Shown here: positions 55,257-62,695 of the stretch, one piece after another
Layout: every line of letters begins with the position of its first letter
Numbering within the stretch: position 1 is the stretch's first letter
Assembly (NCBI GenBank): GCA_016705575.1
Contig: JADIXX010000008.1
Location: 744,001 to 808,000, forward strand
Direction: 5' to 3'
DNA length: 64,000 nt
Origin: Candidatus Aalborgicola defluviihabitans
Lineage (GTDB): Bacteria; Pseudomonadota; Gammaproteobacteria; Burkholderiales; Burkholderiaceae_C
Made by a program: the position numbers and the translations under genes
Notes under the pieces: generated by a model
Database searches by the model: none
What the model was told of the DNA's origin: nothing
What the model saw: the letters and a program-made list of their open reading frames with translations, nothing else

Positions 55257-56909
55257 TCAGAAATTGCGTGAAAGCACAGCACCGAAGAAGTCACGGTCGC
55301 GGTAAGGTTGGTCAAATACAGACGACCCGCCCTGGAATCGGGCGTAATTGATTGCAAATTGCCACTTTGCTGGGTTTTGAATGAATGTGACGGTGAAATT
55401 GGCTGATTTGGCACCCTCCATGAATAGTGCCGAAGTGTTCGGAGTGCGCCCAGTCACAGCCTGAAAGTAGTAGATCTCTGGCACCACCTGCCATCCAGGA
55501 ATCAGCGTACCGTCATAGACCCAGCTGAAGTCAAAGTTGAAGCCGGCAGAAGTCTTGGTGCCAACCGACTCAGGCATAGCCATAGGATCGGTGGCATTGC
55601 CCCAGCCCCAGCCACCGGCCGCGACCGGGTCTCCGCCGTAGCTCGCCTGTAGGCCGGGGTAGTGGATCACGACGGCCTCGGCCAACAGGGTGGCGGTGTC
55701 GGCGCCCAGCATCTTGAGAAGCCCTGAACCAGTGCCGCTTGGAGTCAGGCTGAGGATACCCGTCAAGTGCCATTGATAGCGTTTTTCATCCACCCAGCAG
55801 TTTCCGTTCTGAGAGCTACAACCACTGGCGTTGACGTTAAGTGAGACGGCGTCACGTGGCCGGTAGGAAAGCTCGGTGCCGACGGCCCAGTCGCCCACCG
55901 GGAAACTGGCGCTGACTCCGTACAGTTCCCGATTCTCCGCATAGGTCCAACCGACTGCGCCAGTATCTTTGATATTGACGCTGAACTGTGGTGTCTTGTC
56001 GTGAAAGTTCATCGCGTAGAAACCCATGTTGAGCTGGGTTCCTTCCGGTTGGTAGCGCAATGCCGCGCCCCACTGACCACGATCGGGTGCTTTGTCCTCG
56101 GCCAAGCCATAGGTGTCATGGCCCTTGCCCAAACCGTTGACCATGGACCAGTAGCTCCCCGTGGGGGGAAAGTAGCTGGCGTTCCAATTCGTTTGAACAT
56201 AAGCTTCGGCGTTGAGGCCCTTGCCCAGGCCAGAGGCCACGCTGATCATCGGAGCTGGCAGGAACACCTCTTTCAATTGGGTACCGGGCTGCGACAGTCG
56301 CATGATGTCCATGGCATTGGTGCTGTTGATACCGCCGGGTAGAAACAAACTCTCGCCCCAACTGATCACTTGGTTACCAACGCGAACACGTGCCTGTTGC
56401 TCACCCACTTGGAAGCCCTTACTGACCCACAGATCCAGAAGCCGACCCTTGAATTGGAGATCATCGCGCGCGTCTTCGGCCAGGTTATCACGCAAGCCAG
56501 GGGGAGTTGTTGCGCTGACGATTCCTGACGTGTGGGAGGCGGCGAAGTCACGCACCCAGTTTGCGCGCGCGAAAATCTTTATGTCTTCTGGCAATTTCAA
56601 CAACAGCTCGTGACTGCCCTTGAGTTGACCGGCAAACAGATCACCCCGTGCATAGTTGAGATTGCCCTGATCACCCAGCCCGGATATCGGGTCGAGGCAA
56701 CCGGTGGGCGCTCCGGGCCCTGTGGCGCCTTGCAAAACCAGGCCACAGGTCGGTGTGCTCGCACGCACACCGAGTCCCAGAGAAATCGTAGAGTCAAAGT
56801 TGCCTGATATGTTCTCGGTCTCAAATGTGACGGCCTTCGCCGATACGCCACATGTCAGGCCCACGGCCACTGCTACCAAACGTAAAGGGAGTTTGAAAGT
56901 TGGATTCAT
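55257..56909 (-). CDS. DUF1302 outer-membrane barrel-like protein
   Basis: 550 residues with a signal peptide (LRLVAVAVGLTCGVSAKA) and a beta-rich body ending in Phe (GAVLSRNF), the usual outer-membrane signal. Motifs such as VRVGNQVISWGESLFLPGGI are typical of DUF1302. It is paired with DUF1329 30 bases upstream. Thought to work in uptake or export of hydrophobic compounds; not demonstrated here. Confidence 0.87.
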   Translation of the reverse strand: MNPTFKLPLRLVAVAVGLTCGVSAKAVTFETENISGNFDSTISLGLGVRASTPTCGLVLQGATGPGAPTGCLDPISGLGDQGNLNYARGDLFAGQLKGSHELLLKLPEDIKIFARANWVRDFAASHTSGIVSATTPPGLRDNLAEDARDDLQFKGRLLDLWVSKGFQVGEQQARVRVGNQVISWGESLFLPGGINSTNAMDIMRLSQPGTQLKEVFLPAPMISVASGLGKGLNAEAYVQTNWNASYFPPTGSYWSMVNGLGKGHDTYGLAEDKAPDRGQWGAALRYQPEGTQLNMGFYAMNFHDKTPQFSVNIKDTGAVGWTYAENRELYGVSASFPVGDWAVGTELSYRPRDAVSLNVNASGCSSQNGNCWVDEKRYQWHLTGILSLTPSGTGSGLLKMLGADTATLLAEAVVIHYPGLQASYGGDPVAAGGWGWGNATDPMAMPESVGTKTSAGFNFDFSWVYDGTLIPGWQVVPEIYYFQAVTGRTPNTSALFMEGAKSANFTVTFIQNPAKWQFAINYARFQGGSSVFDQPYRDRDFFGAVLSRNF

Positions 56910-56939
56910 GATGCTAGTGCTCGGTATGGATTGATGAGG

Positions 56940-58298
56940 TCAACGTTCGCTGACGGCGCGCAAGTTGTCTGCGGTGTAGAAACCGGGCTTGTAACGTGCC
57001 CCGGTTACTTCGGTAATCCAACGCACGTCGGTACCAGTCCCCGCAGCGTGCATGTCAAAGACGTAGCGGCCTTCGGTCAGGTTGTTCTGAACAAATGCTT
57101 CCACGTCACAAGTGCCGGTCTCGTAAACCGGAATGGCAAATCCCTCGCGCATTTTGGCCAACTTGCCCTGGGCATCGTAGTCGTCGGCCACCAACAGAGT
57201 CCAACTGTCCTCATCGAGATAGAACGTGCGCTTGGGTGCGGTGTGGCGCATGCCTTGCTTGACCGTTGCTTCGACAACCCACACGCGGTGCAACTCATAG
57301 CGGCGGTGGCCCGGATCAATGAAGTCGGGCTTGGCAATGTCTTCGAATTTGGCCTTGAAGTCGTAGGCGCCAAAGGCGTTGTAAAGAACGTACATTTCCT
57401 TCTTGCCAACCAGCTTCCAGTCAAAGCGATCCATCGTTCCATTGAAAACAAAGGGCTCATCCAGCGTGTACTGGTTTTCCATGCCAATCTGTGGTGAATC
57501 GTAGGCGTATGTGGGCATGCGACGCACTCGACGCTGACCCGGAAAATAGTAGAACGTCTCGCTTCCCGGTTGATTCAAAAAGAAAGTCAATGCCAGTGCT
57601 TGACCGGCCAGAGCGGTTGGCGAGCTGTAGGCAAAGTAGGCAAAATATTCGACAGGGGGCAGCGTGGACAGCAGTGTCGAACCCTTTGCACCCCAAGGCA
57701 TGAACGCTGTGAACTCCTGACCTGCCCGGATCCATTCTGTGCTGCCCTTGCGTGGCGACACTGAGGTGACCACGTTCTTGTACTCGACACCGACACCTCG
57801 GTAACGCATTTTGCTGTTCCACATCGCCTCTGTGCCATTGGCTGGCGTAGGAAATGGATAACCGGGCACGACGGCTTCCTGAAGGCTCCAGCCATCAGGG
57901 CCGATCTTGGCGATTCCGCCGGCGTTTTTCTTGGTGTTCTCGGCTACAAAGTCTGGCACGCCGCAGGTGCGCCGTGTCGGGTACACGTCCATGCGGTAGC
58001 CTTTGACCTGCTTGAGCATGGCCAGTTGACCCGGTGAAAGCATGGCGGCGTATTTGTCGGCGTTTGACGCATCAATGGTCAACGTTGACTTGTCGCCCTT
58101 GTATTTGAAGTTGTCGCTGCGCAATTTGCCGTATGACCAGCCTGTTTGCTGCACTTCGTTGCCAGGCCAGGCAGGAATACTGCCGCTGGCATTGCCGGCA
58201 CGCTCGGCGCCAGCTGGTGTTTTGCCCGTGTCTTGCGCGGCTGCACAGGCTGTGATCGCTATCAACGCGGACGCGACACTGGTGCGAATCGTAATCAT
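56940..58298 (-). CDS. DUF1329 periplasmic/outer-membrane-associated protein
   Basis: 452 residues from the ATG at 58298, giving a signal peptide (SVASALIAITACAAA). The body matches DUF1329 (GSIPAWPGN, then PGQRRVRRMPTYAYDSP and TFYLDEDSWTLLVADDYDAQG), whose fold is related to lipoprotein carriers such as LolB. It heads the envelope block and is preceded by 262 bases with tandem direct repeats. Confidence 0.87.
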   Translation of the reverse strand: MITIRTSVASALIAITACAAAQDTGKTPAGAERAGNASGSIPAWPGNEVQQTGWSYGKLRSDNFKYKGDKSTLTIDASNADKYAAMLSPGQLAMLKQVKGYRMDVYPTRRTCGVPDFVAENTKKNAGGIAKIGPDGWSLQEAVVPGYPFPTPANGTEAMWNSKMRYRGVGVEYKNVVTSVSPRKGSTEWIRAGQEFTAFMPWGAKGSTLLSTLPPVEYFAYFAYSSPTALAGQALALTFFLNQPGSETFYYFPGQRRVRRMPTYAYDSPQIGMENQYTLDEPFVFNGTMDRFDWKLVGKKEMYVLYNAFGAYDFKAKFEDIAKPDFIDPGHRRYELHRVWVVEATVKQGMRHTAPKRTFYLDEDSWTLLVADDYDAQGKLAKMREGFAIPVYETGTCDVEAFVQNNLTEGRYVFDMHAAGTGTDVRWITEVTGARYKPGFYTADNLRAVSER

Positions 58299-58427
58299 GA
58301 CTACCCTTTCACTCAAAAACTGCAGTTGGCCGGATTAATGTCCACCCCGAGGCGTACCAGATGGCTGGCTGCTGCGCACCACCGGTCTACCCCGCCGACA
58401 TTCGAGGTAAATGAATTATTGAAATGG

Positions 58428-58478
58428 TTTGTTTCGTTGTCAACAAGTGTTTCTACTAACTCGTTTCAATGACAACAA
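58428..58478. promoter_or_regulatory. Two imperfect 19-bp direct repeats upstream of DUF1329
   Basis: On the minus strand TTGTTGTCATTGAAACGAG and TTGTTGACAACGAAACAAA share 13 of 19 bases and start exactly 32 bases apart, about three helical turns. They lie 130-180 bases before the DUF1329 start in the 262-base gap behind aauA. Likely a regulator-binding region; no terminator was recognised in the gap. Confidence 0.4.
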
Positions 58479-58560
58479 TATGAAAACTATAGAGGCGCAC
58501 TAACGAGCGCCCGTCAACGCGCGACCGCCACTCAGGAGGTCTGCCTAGAACTCGAACGTA

Positions 58561-59106
58561 TCAGCCCTTGTCAGTGATGCCGACAATCACCGAGACGGTG
58601 CAGTGGTAGACCGAACTGTCATTGGCCATACACCAATTGATGTCGTTGTGAATCCCCATGTGGTAGCCGGGTCGGTCACCATGGTTCGTATTGCAGAAAC
58701 ACCGGCCGCAGGACGTCACGCCGCAGCAGTCGCTGTAGCTGAGCAGGTAGTCTTTCCCGTCGGCCGGGTTGTGGCAGGTGCCAACCCAGGACACCTTGGA
58801 CGCAGTGGTGCCGGGCGGACAACTGGTGGCACTGCCACCGCAACAGGAACACAGGAAACCGTCAACCGAACAATAGCGCCAATAGTCGCAGTCGGTGTCT
58901 TTAGCGGGCCCCTTGGTCGCTGCGGCCGCAGCGCCGGCCGCGTGCGCCTGCGAGGTACGATCAAACGGCAACACTGGCAAAGTTATGGCCCCAGCCAACA
59001 TTGCCTTGCCAACCCCCACCAGCAAACTGCGTCGCGACGTGCGCTGCGCAAGCGACCGGCTGCGCCGCTCAGTTGTTCGATCCAACCATGCCCAAATTTT
59101 GTTCAT
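58561..59106 (-). CDS. aauA: Aralkylamine (aromatic amine) dehydrogenase small subunit, TTQ-bearing
   Basis: 181 residues. A long Tat-type leader (SRRSLLVGVGKAMLAGAITL) precedes a Cys-rich domain with 15 cysteines. The sequence follows the Alcaligenes faecalis aromatic amine dehydrogenase beta chain more closely than methylamine dehydrogenase (DYWRYCSVDGFLCSCCGG, SYSDCCG, NDINWCMAN, YHCTVSVIVG). By that alignment Trp107 and Trp158 form the tryptophan tryptophylquinone and Asp126 is the catalytic base. It oxidises primary amines to aldehydes in the periplasm, passing electrons to a blue copper protein or cytochrome. Its start overlaps aauD (ATGA). Confidence 0.93.
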   Translation of the reverse strand: MNKIWAWLDRTTERRSRSLAQRTSRRSLLVGVGKAMLAGAITLPVLPFDRTSQAHAAGAAAAATKGPAKDTDCDYWRYCSVDGFLCSCCGGSATSCPPGTTASKVSWVGTCHNPADGKDYLLSYSDCCGVTSCGRCFCNTNHGDRPGYHMGIHNDINWCMANDSSVYHCTVSVIVGITDKG

Positions 59107-59726
59107 GTCGACTCCTTGCTCAGAGCAGCCCTGGCCTGCACGGTCTGCTCAATGTAGTCCTGAACAGACGCCACGCCCAGGTCGTGGGACGTGAACAGGC
59201 TCTCGATCTGCTCGCGCGAATTGACCAATCCTTTGGACCGGACCACGCCGCGCTCGTCAATCAGCACCGCGTAAGGCAGCTTGCTGATGCGCCATTGCAT
59301 GCCGAGCTCCGTCGACAACAAATATGGGTAATCGGTCAGCATCGCCCGACGCCGAAACGCTTCGTGCTCGGGCTGTTCGCCATCGGAGGCAAAAATCAAC
59401 TTCACCCAGGACGCCTCAGTAGTTTGCACAGAACGCAGAATCGGCAGCAGCTTCTTGCAAACTGGACAGGTCGGGGATAAAAAGAACAACAACGTGCTGT
59501 GTTGGTTGGGCGCGCCAATCGATATCTGCTGGCCGTCGAGCGAAAGCAAATCCAGCACTGGCGCGGCTTCACCGACCTTGGGCCCGGTGTCCATCATCAA
59601 AGCTCCCATGGGCGCAATTCGCTCGTACAGAATGCCGATTTGACGCGACAAGGCTATCACGGCCACCAGCAGCGCCATGACAGCCACCCAAAGCAGAATA
59701 TTGGAAACGATCAGAGACTCGATCAC
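59103..59726 (-). CDS. aauD: Amine dehydrogenase accessory thioredoxin-like protein (MauD family)
   Basis: 207 residues from a GTG overlapping the aauE stop (GTGA), with TGAGGA upstream. One N-terminal membrane helix anchors a thioredoxin-like domain whose redox motif is CPVC (FLSPTCPVCKKLLP). MauD-type proteins are required for the disulfide-rich small subunit to fold. An ATG at 59771 is a less likely start. Confidence 0.9.
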   Translation of the reverse strand: MIESLIVSNILLWVAVMALLVAVIALSRQIGILYERIAPMGALMMDTGPKVGEAAPVLDLLSLDGQQISIGAPNQHSTLLFFLSPTCPVCKKLLPILRSVQTTEASWVKLIFASDGEQPEHEAFRRRAMLTDYPYLLSTELGMQWRISKLPYAVLIDERGVVRSKGLVNSREQIESLFTSHDLGVASVQDYIEQTVQARAALSKEST

Positions 59727-60271
59727 GGCGCATTCCTCAGGTCGATAAAACGGGATTGGTGGCTGAGCCACAAGTTGGCGGCTTGGTAGAGCCCCAGTAA
59801 AAACAACGTGGCCATCAGAGTGGACAGCAAATCAAGCCATACGGTAGGACGCAAGTTGTGGCTCTGCGATGCCACTACTATGACCATACCGACGACACTG
59901 TTGCGCCACAGCAAGCCCGCAGACAAAGGCAAGGCGTCATCGCCGCAACCACAAACGATGCGAGAGCGTCCTCGGCGCAGGTTGACCGCCACTGCACCAC
60001 TGACCAACACCAACAAGCCCAACGCCAAGACTGCCCCGGAAGGGCGCGATACCAGCGGCAGTAGTAACACGCCAGCCGCCAACTCCAGCGTCGGCAGCAC
60101 GCGCGCGGCCACCGGCACCAACGCAGAGGGAAGCAGTTGGTAGTTGTCCAGCACCGCGTGGAACAGCTCAATGTCCCGCAATTTGGATAACGCGGCAAGC
60201 AGGAATAGCACCGCCACTGACGCCGCCGCCGCGTGCCCCATGACCGGATCAACGAGAAACAGTCCGTTCAT
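59723..60271 (-). CDS. aauE: Amine dehydrogenase accessory membrane protein (MauE family)
   Basis: 182 residues with four or five hydrophobic helices of the DoxX/MauE type (ALSKLRDIELFHAVLDNYQL, then VCGCGDD). The CGCG pair matches the MauE idea of a membrane partner for the thiol protein MauD. Start overlaps aauB, end overlaps aauD. Confidence 0.88.
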   Translation of the reverse strand: MNGLFLVDPVMGHAAAASVAVLFLLAALSKLRDIELFHAVLDNYQLLPSALVPVAARVLPTLELAAGVLLLPLVSRPSGAVLALGLLVLVSGAVAVNLRRGRSRIVCGCGDDALPLSAGLLWRNSVVGMVIVVASQSHNLRPTVWLDLLSTLMATLFLLGLYQAANLWLSHQSRFIDLRNAP

Positions 60272-61473
60272 GGTGACTGGGTTTCGATGTAGACCGGCAT
60301 TTCACCAAACGGTGCTGACTTGCGCGACGGTTTGCTCAAGCCGCGCGCACTGAGGAGGTCAAACGCCACCAAACTGTTGTCCATACCGTTGAGCACAATG
60401 AGTTCCGGCTTCTCTCCAGAGGTCATGGCCATCGAGACTGCAGCGTGTCCCGGCACGCGCGCAAGACGTTTGTGCTGTTGCAAATCGAACGCCCACAATT
60501 CCTGGGCTGGATTTTTATGGCTACCTTCAGTTGCCTTGGGATGCATACCGACCACCATGCGTCCACTGCGCGGATCAACAGCGAACAGCGCCATGCCACC
60601 GGGCCGCCAGCCCTGCTTGCGTGTCTGCGCATCAAGCAGAGACCATGCAGACGGAAAAGTTGGTGTTGCACCACTCAAATCAACGGTGTACACCGAGCCC
60701 CCATAAGAGACAAACACCAACTCCTGATTTACCATCTGGTAATGCATAAAAATCGGGTCGTCACTCGAGTCAAAGAATCGCACACTGTTGCTGCGCGAAG
60801 CCAAGCCTCCACTGGCATCCAACTCGAATGTGGCGAGGGTGCCGTCGCCACACACGCTGGAGAACTTCGGCTGCGCTTGCGGCCAGGGGATCACACCCCA
60901 GCACCCTGAATTTGGAATCTCTGCGCTCACCTTGTGTGATTGCAAGTCCACCACGGTGACCGTTGCGGCCGGCGTAGCGTTCTGCACCAATAGAAAGCGG
61001 CCATCACGCGTTTGCCGCAACAGCGCCTTGATGTTGAGTCCCTGCGCACGCCGCGGTGGTACTTCGATTTCGTATTTGAGACGCAAATCGGCGGTGTTAT
61101 ATGCCTCAACCACATCGGTCCGGATACCACGCTGCAAGCGGCTGTGATAGGTAGTAGCCAGAAAAAGCGTCTGTCCGTCATTCGAAAGCGCCGTCGCTGC
61201 CGCAAAACCTGCCCCTATCAGGCCCAGGTAGCGCATCTTCTCGCCATCGATCACGTGGATGCGACCATCGACGATATGCCCAAGACTGGGATCACTGAGG
61301 TAGAGCCGATGCGAATTGGGCACAGGCAGCGCCGTGGTGCTCAACTGCTCAAGCGGCAACTCGGCGCGTGCTGGCGCCAGCGAGCATGCCGCGACCAGCA
61401 TCAGGGCCGCGAGTTTAGTCAGAGCGGACCATATATTCACCCCACCGGCCGCTGTACCCCGCTCATTTTGCAT
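60268..61473 (-). CDS. aauB: Aralkylamine dehydrogenase large subunit
   Basis: 401 residues from the ATG at 61473, chosen because GGAG lies eight bases before it; ATG 61479 and TTG 61506 are alternatives. A signal peptide (KLAALMLVAACSLAPARA) leads to a seven-bladed propeller as in MauB/AauB (RLYLSDPSLGHIVDGRIHVI, ALSNDGQTLFLATTYHSR). With AauA it makes the periplasmic alpha2-beta2 enzyme. First gene of aauBEDA; the order and 4-base overlaps show one tightly coupled operon. Two TGCA-N6-TGCA palindromes lie upstream. Confidence 0.92.
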   Translation of the reverse strand: MQNERGTAAGGVNIWSALTKLAALMLVAACSLAPARAELPLEQLSTTALPVPNSHRLYLSDPSLGHIVDGRIHVIDGEKMRYLGLIGAGFAAATALSNDGQTLFLATTYHSRLQRGIRTDVVEAYNTADLRLKYEIEVPPRRAQGLNIKALLRQTRDGRFLLVQNATPAATVTVVDLQSHKVSAEIPNSGCWGVIPWPQAQPKFSSVCGDGTLATFELDASGGLASRSNSVRFFDSSDDPIFMHYQMVNQELVFVSYGGSVYTVDLSGATPTFPSAWSLLDAQTRKQGWRPGGMALFAVDPRSGRMVVGMHPKATEGSHKNPAQELWAFDLQQHKRLARVPGHAAVSMAMTSGEKPELIVLNGMDNSLVAFDLLSARGLSKPSRKSAPFGEMPVYIETQSP

Positions 61474-61594
61474 ATTCATGTCTCCTGTTGCCGCACCCTC
61501 AACCAACGCCCGACTTGCGCCGCCACGCCGCCAGCGACGCTATGAAGTATCAGTGGCCAATCGGTCAATGTACTCACACGCGACAGACATAGCT

Positions 61595-61640
61595 TGCACT
61601 AGAGTGCATTCAATAGTGGATAAACGTGCAATTTATTGCA
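61595..61640. promoter_or_regulatory. Paired TGCA-N6-TGCA palindromes upstream of aauB
   Basis: TGCACTAGAGTGCA (61595-61608) and TGCAATTTATTGCA (61627-61640) are both perfect 14-bp palindromes and their centres are 32 bp apart, three helical turns. They lie between the AraC-type gene and aauB, about 120-170 bases before the aauB start. The 10-bp spacing of TGCA boxes would suit the two helix-turn-helix units of an AraC protein. Confidence 0.55.
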
Positions 61641-61665
61641 TGATCGCACTCACATAGCGCGATGC

Positions 61666-62619
61666 CTATGCGGTGTTTCGGACTGAGGTCCGGAATTCGG
61701 TCGGGGTGCAACCGTATCGACGTCGAAAGATGCGCGCGAAATAGGCCGGGTCGGAAAACCCGATTTCCAGCGCGAGTTGCGTGATACTGGCGCCGCTGCC
61801 ACCTTGGCGAGACAGGTCGTCGCGGCAGCGCTCCAGACGCAAGCGTTGAATGCAGGCTTGCGGCGTCTCTCCCGAGGCTGCGAAGGCGTGGTAAAGCGTC
61901 CGGCGGGAGACGCCCAAGGCTAGTGCAATTTGACTTGGACCGAGGTCGGGGCGTTCCAGGTGTCGGCGCACATACTGCTGTGCATCGTCGAACAGGATTT
62001 CCAGCGACTTGCGCCGAAGCGCCCCCGCGCCATTTTCCAGGAACTGCGCCTCCTGCGCCAACAGCGTGGCTACAAAGTTTCCGACTGTGCTGTGGCTACG
62101 CGGATCCAGCCTGTCACCCTGCGATTGCATGGCGTCAAGCGTAGCCAAGGCAACCGCCGCACCACCTTCAATTGCCATGCTCCGCCCAGCCACGCGCGGC
62201 AGCAGCTTGGCCAGCGCGTCGCACTCGTCAACCTCACACAACAGCACTACGAAGGCAGAGTCGTCGCGCATCTCGATTTGGTACGGGCGGCTGGCCTCGT
62301 AGATCGCCCAATGCCCAGCCTCAATGTCAACCACGCGCTCGGTTTGGCGAAGCTGGGCACTGCCGTGCTGTTGCCACAGCACTTTGACATAGCGGCTGCT
62401 GAGTTTTCTGGCACTTGCCGTACTCAGTGAGGCACAGTGGGCGTTCGCCTTGACCTGTGCGACGCGGCAGTTAGCCATTTGACTCACTTGCACCCAGGCG
62501 GCGAACGGTTTGCCTGGGGCAGCTCGAATCTCGAGCGGGAAAAACGAGCTTGCCACCTGGGCACCCCATTGCGCCAGATCGACCTCGATCGGCGTAATTC
62601 GCGTTGGGCAGTAATTCAT
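61666..62619 (-). CDS. AraC-family activator, FeaR-like
   Basis: 317 residues: an N-terminal AraC-binding-like domain (about 1-190) as in the phenethylamine regulator FeaR, then two helix-turn-helix motifs in the C-terminal 100 residues (QIALALGVSRRTLYHAFAAS and LALEIGFSDPAYFARIFRRR). Its position directly upstream of aauB, with candidate sites in between, makes it the likely amine-responsive activator of the island. Confidence 0.88.
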   Translation of the reverse strand: MNYCPTRITPIEVDLAQWGAQVASSFFPLEIRAAPGKPFAAWVQVSQMANCRVAQVKANAHCASLSTASARKLSSRYVKVLWQQHGSAQLRQTERVVDIEAGHWAIYEASRPYQIEMRDDSAFVVLLCEVDECDALAKLLPRVAGRSMAIEGGAAVALATLDAMQSQGDRLDPRSHSTVGNFVATLLAQEAQFLENGAGALRRKSLEILFDDAQQYVRRHLERPDLGPSQIALALGVSRRTLYHAFAASGETPQACIQRLRLERCRDDLSRQGGSGASITQLALEIGFSDPAYFARIFRRRYGCTPTEFRTSVRNTA

Positions 62620-62695
62620 GCTGAAACCTGTGATGAACGGGTGACTCGACTGGCGGTGCGTCGCAGCAGGCTGGTACCCGATTCACACGCTTGGC

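Noticed and set aside
58561..61473. Methylamine dehydrogenase (mau) identity for the amine dehydrogenase
   Set aside because: The small subunit follows the aromatic amine dehydrogenase pattern (VDGFLCSCCGG, HNDINWCMAN), and gene order BEDA without mauF, mauC or mauJ fits aau better.
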